A stretch of DNA of 64,000 nt, taken from assembly GCA_965226915.1 (NCBI GenBank), contig CBDDEJ010000006.1:290105-354104 (forward strand), read 5' to 3'. This stretch comes from Io17-Chloro-G2 sp965226915 (GTDB taxonomy: Bacteria > Chloroflexota > Dehalococcoidia > Lucifugimonadales > UBA3495). Of the stretch, positions 26,055 through 33,256 are shown piece by piece (positions within the stretch are counted from its first letter, which is position 1; the number at the start of each line of letters is the position of its first letter). A program made the translations under genes and the position numbers. The notes under the pieces are model-generated. The model saw only the letters and a list, made by a program, of their open reading frames with translations, searched no databases and was not told the origin of the DNA.

Positions 26055-27072
26055 CTAGGCTGCTCCTCATACCTGATCGCCTCCCGTGAATCGCGTGAGG
26101 CGGCAGTGATCGACCCCCATCGGGACATCCAGCAATACCAAGACCTGGCAGCCGAGCGAGGTTACAAAATCGTCGCCGTAATTGACACTCATCTCCATGC
26201 CGACCACGTATCGGGCAATCGGGACCTGGCCGCGGCTACCGGCGCGCAAGTCTATCTACACGAAGATGCGGACGCCGTCTTTCCGTTCACGCCTTTGAAG
26301 GACGGCAGCGCGATCTCCCTCGGCCAGGTTGATCTCCAAGTGGTCCACACCCCTGGGCATCGGCCCGAGTCGATCTCGTTGCTGGTGGTCAATCCAGCTC
26401 GAAGCCCTGAGCCTTCCATGGTGCTCAGCGGGGATTCACTGTTCGTGGGCGACATTGGCCGGCCGGACTTCGGCGGGCCGGAAGGCGCCAGCCAGCAATT
26501 TGAAAGCATCAAAAGACTGCTTGCGCTAGAGGACTATGTAGAGGTCTTCCCCGCCCACTTCGAAGGGACGTGCGGAAAAGGGATGTGCGGGCGGCCCAGC
26601 AGCACCATCGGGTTCGAACGGCGTTTCAACCCGGCTTTGCAGCTGTCCGAGGAAGAGTTCCTTGAATACGCAGCCACACCCCCTTCAAATCCCTTGAACA
26701 TGACGGCGATCATGGCGGCCAACCGGGGTGAGGCCAGCTTTACTTGGCCCGAAATCTCCCACGACGACACAGTCCCGGATGTTGAGCCCGATGACGCGGC
26801 TGCTTGGCTCCGGGAACGCGATGCCTTGGTAATTGATGTGCGGGACCCGTGGGAATACGCCGAGGGCCGCATTCCGGGCGCGGTTTCTTTACCCCAGTCG
26901 GACCTGGCTGTACGCCTGGAGGAATTGCCCAAGGACCGCGACCTCCTCGTGGTCTGCGCCTCTGGGAACCGTTCCATGCGCTCGGCCGGCTTTTTGAAAG
27001 CCGTCGACTTCCCCCGGGTCACCAACTTGGCCGGGGGAACCTCGGGTTGGATAGCAGCAGGTAATCCCCTAG

Positions 27073-27243
27073 AAACTCGGACGGAAACCCCGATTCTCTC
27101 CAAGCTGCCGTTTTCTTAGCGACGATTGTCGATGTAACAGTGGGTTCTTGAACCGTATTAAAGACACTATCATGCCACATAAGACTATAATACGTCTGTC
27201 TGGCGTAGCGCGAAACCCGGCCAATGGCTTTCCGGCCAGACCT
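27073..27243 (+). mobile_element. 171-bp CTAG-flanked MITE, copy 3
   Basis: Flanked by CTAG at 27069-27072 and 27244-27247, same orientation as copy 2 and differing from it at only about eight positions. Inserted five codons before the end of the MBL/rhodanese gene. Confidence 0.88.
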
Positions 27244-27300
27244 CTAGAGGAAGACGGATAGACTGACAAGCCGCCGAAGCAGGGCGGCGGCCAAACCGAC

Positions 27301-27330
27301 GCCGCCCTATTCCGTGGGCAGGCCGGCGTC
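27301..27330. repeat. 30-bp direct repeat (rhodanese end), copy 1
   Basis: GCCGCCCTATTCCGTGGGCA plus GGCCGGCGTC is identical to 27901-27930, the end of the rhodanese gene (DAGLPTE-stop on the minus strand). It marks a duplicated end left of tauE. Confidence 0.8.
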
Positions 27331-27382
27331 ATCCTGAACCTGATTTCGATGTCGTACCGTAAGCCGGTCCCGGGAGAAGGTA

Positions 27383-27860
27383 TTGCCCGACCCTTTGGCA
27401 ATGGCAGGTCTGGCGGCGGCTGCTCTGCTGGGATTCACCATCGCGGGCATCTCCGGTTTCGGTGGCGGTTTGATCGTTATGCCATTGCTGGTGTGGATGC
27501 TTGGCCCACGGGAGGCCGTCCCGATCATCGGGTTGGTGCAGCTTGCTGCGTCGGCCTCGCGAATGACCTTCAACCTGAAGGGAATATCCTGGCCTGTGGT
27601 CAAATGGTTGGCGCTGGGGTCCCTTCCACTATCGGCCCTAGCGAGCTATTTGTTTGTCATCACGCCAGCGCCGATATTTACTAGGCTCCTGGGATGCCTG
27701 TTCCTTTTACTGGTTGCCCAAAGGCACACAAGTTGGGGCAGAAACATCAGGATGGGCCTTCGGAGTTTTGTACTGGTCGGGGCAGCCAACGGCATGGTTT
27801 CTAGCAGTGGTCGAGAGCTTGCTTGTCGTGAGCGGAATCGCCCTGATCGTCCGCGGTTAG
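27383..27860 (+). pseudogene. TauE/SafE-family sulfite exporter, internally deleted
   Basis: Membrane permease of the TSUP family. The N-terminal 140 residues are good: a TTG start after GGGAGAAGG, GFTIAGISGFGGGLIVMPLL, and VQLAASASRMTFNLKG. After LVGAANGMVS (27800) the frame becomes meaningless. The true C-terminus continues in another frame as LAVVESLLVVSGIALIVRG, stopping at 27860. About 90 residues expected between are missing. The junction lies at a CTAG (27801-27804), the target of the small elements nearby, which suggests element-driven deletion. The left-alone frame runs to 27877. Confidence 0.75.
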
Positions 27861-28233
27861 AGACCGCTGCAGGATAGTGCTGCCGGATAGTAAGGTAGCC
27901 GCCGCCCTATTCCGTGGGCAGGCCGGCGTCCTTCCATGCTTGCATTCCACCGTCCATGTAAGACACGTTGGTGAACCCCATTTCCTTCAGCAGCTTCGCG
28001 CCCGATGCAGCCAGGTTGCCAACCCCGCAAGTCGTGATCACCGGGCGCGACCGGTCGGCCAGACGGATGTCGCGGCGGTCTTCTGGCACCTCCAGGTCCG
28101 CCCGAATCGGCAAACTACCCAGCGATATGTTGACCATGTTGGGGGCTTTTTGATCGCCCGGGATATTTTCAGCGTCACGCACTTCCAGCAAAAGCGCCGG
28201 AGAATCACCCTCAAAGCGCCGCTGCGCCTCTAG

Positions 28234-28378
28234 TACTACAACGACGCGTTATGAGAAAACACGCTCAGGTCTTCTTCTTCAGCTACGGACCGTTCATCAT
28301 GGGAGACTCGCACTCGTTCGTTGCCAGCTTCAAAATCCGCCCACGAGTTACCTTGTAGGATAACACGTCGTTGTAGTA
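28234..28378. mobile_element. 145-bp CTAG-flanked element, copy 2
   Basis: CTAG at 28230-28233 and 28379-28382. Ends are perfect 13-bp inverted repeats TACTACAACGACG / CGTCGTTGTAGTA. The length equals copy 1, but the interior differs; it holds only a 35-codon frame of no known kind. It abuts the IS1182-like element, just as copy 1 abuts a 171-bp element. Confidence 0.8.
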
Positions 28379-28382
28379 CTAG

Positions 28383-30255
28383 AAGTCTGGCCGAAAAGTG
28401 CACTGACCTCGACTGTTCCGATATAATTGTCAGGATAATTTAATGGGTGTGGGAGGCAGGGGATGCTGGGAAAACGCTCTAAACAGCTGGGGTTCCTGGA
28501 AGCGGACCATCTCTACCTGGACTATGTGGGCCGCGGCTCCTTCTACGGCTTCCTGGCCTCCCTGCGGGGTCAGCTATTTCGAGACGAAGACTTCGCCGAA
28601 CTGTATTGCCCGGACAATGGCCGGGATAGCGTGGCGCCCAGTCTGGTGGCCACCGCGCTGTTGTTGCAAGCCTACGACAAAGTGAGCGACCTGGAAGCCA
28701 AGCAGAGGGCGGACTTCGATATCCGGTGGAAGGTGGCATTGGGGATTGAGGTGGAGGACCGTCCCTTTGCCAAGAGCACCCTGCAACTGTTTCGAGCCCA
28801 GCTGATCCTCCACGACCGGGTGCGGGCCGTCTTTCAGCGCAGCCTCCAATTCGCCCGGCAGACCGGCTGCCTGAAAGGACGGCGGATGAAGGTGGCGGTG
28901 GACACCACCTACATTCTGGGCCGGGGAGCGGTCAAGGACACCTACAACCTGCTGGCCGACGGCATCGTCCAGGTGGTCCGGGCACTGGCCCAACTGGATG
29001 GGACCCGGGCCGAGGAGTGGGCCTTGAGACACGGCCTGGAGCTTTACTTTGGCTCCAGTGTGAAGGGAGAGGCGGGGATTGACTGGGACAACAAGAAAGA
29101 GCGGCAAGCCTTACTGCAGAAGATAGTAGCCGATGCTGACCTGGTATTGGAACTGGCCCGTCAGGCCCAAGGTAGATTTCCCGCAGATAGTCCTGAGCGC
29201 CAGGCTATTGGAGAAGCAGCGGAACTCTTGGGGCAACTCCTCTTGCAAGATGTGGAACGGCAGGAGGATGGTCCGGCCCTGAAGGATGGCGTAAGCCGGG
29301 ACCGGGTCCCTTCGGCGCACGACCCGGAGATGCGCCATGGGCGCAAAAGCAGCAGCAAACGCTTCGACGGACATAAGGCTGCCGTGGTGGTGGATACCGA
29401 TTCCCAACTGGTGACCGCGGTAGATATCCTGCCCGGCAATGCCGGTGACAACACCGGAGTCCTGGAACTGGTGGAGCAGAGTGAAGAGAACACGGGCATA
29501 CCTGTGGAGGAGACCATTGGGGATGCGGCCTATGGGGATGGCGGGACGCGGCAGGCCTTTGCCGATGCCGGTCGGACGCTAATAGCCAAGGTGCCGGGTC
29601 GTCCCAGAAAAGACCACTTCCCCAAAGAGGACTTCCAGATCGACCTGGCGGCCGGCACCGTCACCTGCCCAGCCGGTAATGTTACCCACACCTTGCGGAC
29701 CTTCGGCACCCGGACCAACCGGTTGGGTCAGACCTATCCGGTCCAGAGTTTTCAATTCGACCCGGCGGTCTGTGGCGTATGCCCCCTGCGGTCCCAGTGC
29801 GTGGCAGCTGGAGAGGGCAAAGGCCGTACGGTGACTCTCCATCCCCAAGAGGCGCTCCTGCAACAAGCCCGGGCCTTCCAGAAAAGTGAGAGCTTCGCCG
29901 AATACCGCAGCTGGCGGCAGCTGGTCGAGCATCGCCTGGCTCGGCTGGTGCAACTGGGGGTCCGCCAATCTCGCTACTTTGGTCGGGCCAAGACCCTCTT
30001 TCAGCTACTCCTGGCAGCCACGGTGGCCAACCTGACCCTGGTGGCTACCAGGATGGGGATGATGTCCCAGGCTTCAGGCTCCTCCCCCAATAAACCAGAG
30101 AATAGACCGGACCGGCTCGCCGCCGGGTCGCCCATCGTTACTGCCCAATTCATATTGGCCGCGGCCAGATGGGTCGCCCTTAGTCTCAGACTTGGCCCAG
30201 TCCACTGGTTATCCTCCACCTCATCTCGTCACAGCAGGGCTTTTCAGCCGGGCTT
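28383..30255 (+). mobile_element. IS1182-like insertion sequence (CTAG target)
   Basis: 1873 bp between CTAG at 28379-28382 and 30256-30259. The ends are 16-bp imperfect inverted repeats: AAGTCTGGCCGAAAAG and, reversed, AAGCCCGGCTGAAAAG (3 mismatches). It carries one transposase. It is the likely autonomous relative of the 171-bp elements, which share its ends and target. Confidence 0.88.
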
Positions 30256-30259
30256 CTAG
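28463..30259 (+). CDS. IS1182-like DDE transposase
   Basis: 598-aa transposase. The N-terminal DUF772-type domain is YLDYVGRGSFYGFLASLRGQ, ..., RWKVALGIEVEDRPFAKSTL. The catalytic parts are KVAVDTTYILGRG, HKAAVVVDTDSQLVTAVDIL and ETIGDAAYGDGGTRQAF. A C-terminal CPLRSQCV cysteine pair and a YRSWRQLVEHRLARLVQLGV-type DDE_6 end follow. The start ATG has GGAGGCAGGGG just upstream. The stop codon TAG is bases 2-4 of the right CTAG target duplication (30257-30259), so the element itself ends in GGCTTC and borrows its stop from the target. Confidence 0.92.
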   Translation: MLGKRSKQLGFLEADHLYLDYVGRGSFYGFLASLRGQLFRDEDFAELYCPDNGRDSVAPSLVATALLLQAYDKVSDLEAKQRADFDIRWKVALGIEVEDRPFAKSTLQLFRAQLILHDRVRAVFQRSLQFARQTGCLKGRRMKVAVDTTYILGRGAVKDTYNLLADGIVQVVRALAQLDGTRAEEWALRHGLELYFGSSVKGEAGIDWDNKKERQALLQKIVADADLVLELARQAQGRFPADSPERQAIGEAAELLGQLLLQDVERQEDGPALKDGVSRDRVPSAHDPEMRHGRKSSSKRFDGHKAAVVVDTDSQLVTAVDILPGNAGDNTGVLELVEQSEENTGIPVEETIGDAAYGDGGTRQAFADAGRTLIAKVPGRPRKDHFPKEDFQIDLAAGTVTCPAGNVTHTLRTFGTRTNRLGQTYPVQSFQFDPAVCGVCPLRSQCVAAGEGKGRTVTLHPQEALLQQARAFQKSESFAEYRSWRQLVEHRLARLVQLGVRQSRYFGRAKTLFQLLLAATVANLTLVATRMGMMSQASGSSPNKPENRPDRLAAGSPIVTAQFILAAARWVALSLRLGPVHWLSSTSSRHSRAFQPGF

Positions 30260-30616
30260 GGGGTCTACTCCAGGGACATCTGCCTTGGCTTCCTGCACCA
30301 TTTGCATAAATGTCTTAGCCATCGGTTTCTCCTCTGGGGTTAGATCCGACCCCATTATAAACTACGTTATAGACCGCTTTGGGTCAGCCTAATTATAGCG
30401 TCGGATACCTCGTTAATCCTGCCAGACGGCTTGGGTTATAGCAGAGCCTAGGCTTGACCGCATTATTTAGCCGGGGTAGTATCGACACTGCCACGGATTA
30501 GGGTAATAGCCCCTGGGCATGCGGTGAAACTGGATAATCCTTAGGGCATGTTGGCGGCAATCCTTAGCCTAGTATTGATTAATCCTATACTACAGGCATT
30601 TCTTAACGGAGGCGGT

Positions 30617-31243
30617 ATGATTTACGAAGTTCGTACTTACACCTTGCGCACCGGAACTGTTGACGAGTTTGAGGCCCGCTTCGAGAAGCGCCACCCATTT
30701 CGTGAAAAGTACTCCAAACTCGGCGCTTTCTGGCACACGGATTTTGGAACTCTAAATCAGGTGATTCACGTTTGGGAATATGATGACCTTAAGCACCGCG
30801 CCGAGGCACGGGAAGCGGCTAACCATGACCCGGACTTAGAGGCAAATCCCGGTGGCCGTGAGTTTGTCGTAGAGCAACAGTCCGAGATAGTTACGCCGGC
30901 GCCATTCATGCACCCCTTGGGCAGCCGGGATTACGGGACCGGCAACGTATATGAGATGCGCACCTACACATACGAGCCCGGAGGGATCCCCAAGGTGCTT
31001 TCGGCATGGGCAGAAGCGATGCCCCACCGGGAGGAGTTCTCTCCTCTGGCAGGGTGCTGGTCCACCGAGTTGGGAGCGTTGAACCGGTTCACCCATGTTT
31101 GGGTGTACCCCGACCTCAACGAGCGGAACCGGGCGCGCGCTGCGTCGCGGGAAGATGGTTCGTGGCCGCCCAGTTCCGGGGTTAGACCGCTACGGCAGGA
31201 AAACAAGGTTCTGATTCCGGCGTCTTTCTCTCCCGTGAAGTAG
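30617..31243 (+). CDS. NIPSNAP family protein
   Basis: 208-aa protein with two NIPSNAP (dimeric alpha-beta barrel) domains. Each starts with an YEVRTYTLR/YEMRTYTYEPG strand, and contains HxxxxG and a HVWEYDDL/HVWVYPDL strand. The function in bacteria is unknown. I place the start at ATG 30617 (MIYEVRTYT), preceded by GGAGG 7 nt upstream; the frame is open to 30548, but that part is only a hydrophobic non-coding stretch. The 290 bp upstream, after the rhodanese start, show nothing recognisable. Confidence 0.9.
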   Translation: MIYEVRTYTLRTGTVDEFEARFEKRHPFREKYSKLGAFWHTDFGTLNQVIHVWEYDDLKHRAEAREAANHDPDLEANPGGREFVVEQQSEIVTPAPFMHPLGSRDYGTGNVYEMRTYTYEPGGIPKVLSAWAEAMPHREEFSPLAGCWSTELGALNRFTHVWVYPDLNERNRARAASREDGSWPPSSGVRPLRQENKVLIPASFSPVK

Positions 31244-31293
31244 CCTCCTCCGGGGTTTAGCAATTATTTATTAACCCTGAATCCCGGATTGGA

Positions 31294-31321
31294 ATGTCCT
31301 TCGACAGGCTCAGGACGAACG
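31294..31321. repeat. Interspersed TTCGACAGGCTCAGGACGAA-type repeat
   Basis: GTCCTTCGACAGGCTCAGGA followed by CGAACGGG, an imperfect palindrome of a kind common in intergenic DNA of environmental bacteria. Single copy in this window. Confidence 0.45.
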
Positions 31322-31439
31322 GGGTGGGAAAATTGTCCGTTAGTGCGAGCCCTTCCCAGGGCGCCCATCTCCGGGTGGGAGCCTGAACTCGGCTGGACAA
31401 TTTTGACAGGACGCACGTCGCTAGACCAGGAGGAAAATT

Positions 31440-32492
31440 ATGGACTTTGGCATAAATGCGGACTTCACCGTCCCACAAGGTGGTACCCACCAGACGGCTT
31501 TTAGGGAATCTTTTGAAGAAGTGGACCTAGCCGAAGAAATGGGATTGGATACGATATGGTTGGGGGAGGCGCATTTTCGGCCAAACCGTTCGGTCTTGGC
31601 GGCTCCAATCGTCGTGGCCAGTTCTATCGCCACCCGCACGAAAAAGCTGAGGGTTGGCATGGCTGTGCAGGTATTGCCTATGATCCACCCCTTGCGAATC
31701 GCCGAAGAGGCAGCCACGGTAGACCAACTCAGCGAAGGCCGTTTCGAGTTCGGCGTCGGGCGAAGCGGCAACATCCGGGCCTACGACATCATGGGGATCG
31801 ACTACAGCGAGAGCAAAGAGAGGTTTCAGGAAGCCCTGGATATCATCTTACAGGCTTGGTCGGGAGAGACATTCTCCTACGAGGGTAAATACAACCACAT
31901 CACCAACGCCACCGTATCACCTTTGCCCTATCAAAAGCCCCACCCCAAAATACGGATAGCGGCCAGCAGCGATGACAGCTTTGGCCGCATCGGCCGGCTA
32001 GGCTACCCCATTTTCTTGGGATTACGGGCCATGGATGTCGAGGATTTGAAAACCAACCTACAGGAATACCGGGACGAGTGGAAAAAAGCAGGGCACCCCG
32101 GCGACGGCGGCGACATAAACGTGCGCTTCCCGATGTACATCGCCCCCAGTGACGAAGAAGCCATCGAGGAGCCCCAAGGAAGCATAGAAGCCTTCTTCCA
32201 GCGCCAGCGCGAGTTCTTGGATTATGCCCGGAGCGGATCCGGAGCCCCGGTTTCTGAAGCACGCCAGGCACGAATCGACCGGCTGGCCAACATCACCTAT
32301 GAGGACCTGCTCGAGACCAGGGTCGTCTTTGGCAGTCCCGAACGCGTCAAAGACCGGCTGGTCCAGTTTCAGGAGATGCTTGGCATAACCGGCATCACCG
32401 CCGAGCTAAATCCCGGTGGGTTCTTGCCCAAGGAAGCGGTGCGCCGAAGTTTGAAGCTGCTCACCGAAGAGGTAATGCCGGCGTTCAAGTAA
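31440..32492 (+). CDS. LLM-class flavin-dependent oxidoreductase (luciferase-like monooxygenase)
   Basis: 350-aa TIM-barrel flavoprotein using FMNH2 or F420. Key parts are the N-terminal strand MDFGINADFTVPQ, then AEEMGLDTIWLGEAHF (the His of the flavin pocket), LRVGMAVQVLPMIHPLRIAEEAAT, DQLSEGRFEFGVGRSG, and a C-terminal VFGSPERVKDRLVQFQEMLGI. The ATG has AGGAGG 7 nt upstream. It is a single gene; the substrate is not predictable. Confidence 0.92.
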   Translation: MDFGINADFTVPQGGTHQTAFRESFEEVDLAEEMGLDTIWLGEAHFRPNRSVLAAPIVVASSIATRTKKLRVGMAVQVLPMIHPLRIAEEAATVDQLSEGRFEFGVGRSGNIRAYDIMGIDYSESKERFQEALDIILQAWSGETFSYEGKYNHITNATVSPLPYQKPHPKIRIAASSDDSFGRIGRLGYPIFLGLRAMDVEDLKTNLQEYRDEWKKAGHPGDGGDINVRFPMYIAPSDEEAIEEPQGSIEAFFQRQREFLDYARSGSGAPVSEARQARIDRLANITYEDLLETRVVFGSPERVKDRLVQFQEMLGITGITAELNPGGFLPKEAVRRSLKLLTEEVMPAFK

Positions 32493-32606
32493 CCGCCAAC
32501 CGGTTGTGGCCAAGGCCAAGGGACCTCCGGGCAAAGGCATCCGACGGGTTGTTTCCTGGGTAAGTGTCAAGCGGCTGTCCACGGGGCGCCAAAAACCGCG
32601 ATGAGA

Positions 32607-33215
32607 TCAGCCGTCCAGCACCTGAAAGTGAGCCTCGGTAGGGATGCAGTTAACGCCGTTGATGGGCACGATATCTTGCGGGCATGCGGAAAATGCGATC
32701 ACGCAATCCATCTCGGCCCGTAGCAGCACATGATCGCCTGGTTTGCAGATCGGGGGTTGAAATGAAATTCCCCCGCCGCTGTCCACCGGGATGTTCATGA
32801 ACAGGTTCCACGGGCTGGGCGTATCCGCCGATGAAATCCCCAGTTCTGCCAAAGCGGCAGCCAGATTATCCGTGCAGTTGTCGTGAAACCCCTCGACGCC
32901 GAGCAGTTCATAACGATACCGGTCGCACGCCGCCAGTAGCGTGTCGTGGATGCCTCCCGATGTGTCCTCAACCAGGGTAAGGATGGACCTTCGACGGTTG
33001 GTGACTAAACTGTCGCCCACATTGAGCATAATCCGTCCCAGCCAGGTCCGGGTGTGCTCCATTGACATGACTTCGTAAATGTCGCCCGAGTTGAACGCCC
33101 ATGTGTCCACCACCTGCTGCCCGTGGGTGTTGACGACCTTCACCAGCTGCCCTTCGGTTAGCCGGCAGGCTTTGCCTTTCCGGGCCGGTATGGTTACTGG
33201 GGACGGTGAAGCCAT
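32607..33215 (-). CDS. Urea carboxylase-associated family protein (DUF1989)
   Basis: 202-aa protein of the DUF1989/UAAP family, usually encoded with urea carboxylase or allophanate/purine degradation genes. Typical motifs are IPARKGKACRLTEGQLVKVV, QVVDTWAFN, SMEHTR, CTDNLAAAL and PSPWNLFMNIPV, then PPICKPGDHVLLRAEMDCVIAFSACPQD. The gene upstream in the same direction is a PuuE-type deacetylase remnant (34993), now separated by an IS1380 copy. Together they suggest a former purine- or pyrimidine-nitrogen catabolic operon (inference). Confidence 0.9.
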   Translation of the reverse strand: MASPSPVTIPARKGKACRLTEGQLVKVVNTHGQQVVDTWAFNSGDIYEVMSMEHTRTWLGRIMLNVGDSLVTNRRRSILTLVEDTSGGIHDTLLAACDRYRYELLGVEGFHDNCTDNLAAALAELGISSADTPSPWNLFMNIPVDSGGGISFQPPICKPGDHVLLRAEMDCVIAFSACPQDIVPINGVNCIPTEAHFQVLDG

Positions 33216-33256
33216 GGTTCTTTCTCCAGAATATCCTGTTGAGCGTTGACCCTAAG

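Larger units (their letters stand above)
25850..27261 (+). pseudogene. Metallo-beta-lactamase/rhodanese fusion (persulfide dioxygenase-like) with two inserted MITEs
   Basis: The host frame is 25850-25883, 26059-27072 and 27248-27261: 353 aa, starting MYFKQYLHDDL|GCSSYLIAS and ending GWIAAGNPL|EEDG. The ATG has AAGGAG upstream. The MBL domain has DTHLHADHVSGN, HTPGHRPES, LSGDSLFVGDIGRPDF and FPAHFEGTCGKGMCG, as in ETHE1/Blh-type persulfide dioxygenases. The C-terminal rhodanese has DVRDPWEYAEGRIPGA and active-site CASGNRS. As it stands a frame of 386 codons (25959-27119) is open, using a TTG start inside the first element and a stop inside the second, so a protein with foreign ends could still be made. 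Catalytic residues are all retained. Confidence 0.85.
27907..30322 (-). pseudogene. Single-domain rhodanese split by a 145-bp element and an IS
   Basis: The host frame is 30322-30260 joined to 28233-27907 (minus strand): 129 aa, MAKTFMQMVQEAKADVPGVD, PL|EAQRRFEGDSPALLLEVRDA, ending QAWKDAGLPTE. The ATG at 30322 has GAGGAG 7 nt upstream. The rhodanese fold shows LLEVRDAENI, TTCGVGNLAASGAKLL (active-site Cys in TTCGVGN) and VSYMDGGMQAW. Removing 28234-30259 restores the frame exactly. The remaining 3' part could be started at an internal codon (28191), giving 94 aa that keep the catalytic cysteine. Confidence 0.85.

Noticed and set aside
28250..28357. 35-codon ORF inside the second 145-bp element as a real gene
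   Set aside because: No ribosome site, no counterpart in the first 145-bp element, and no recognisable family.
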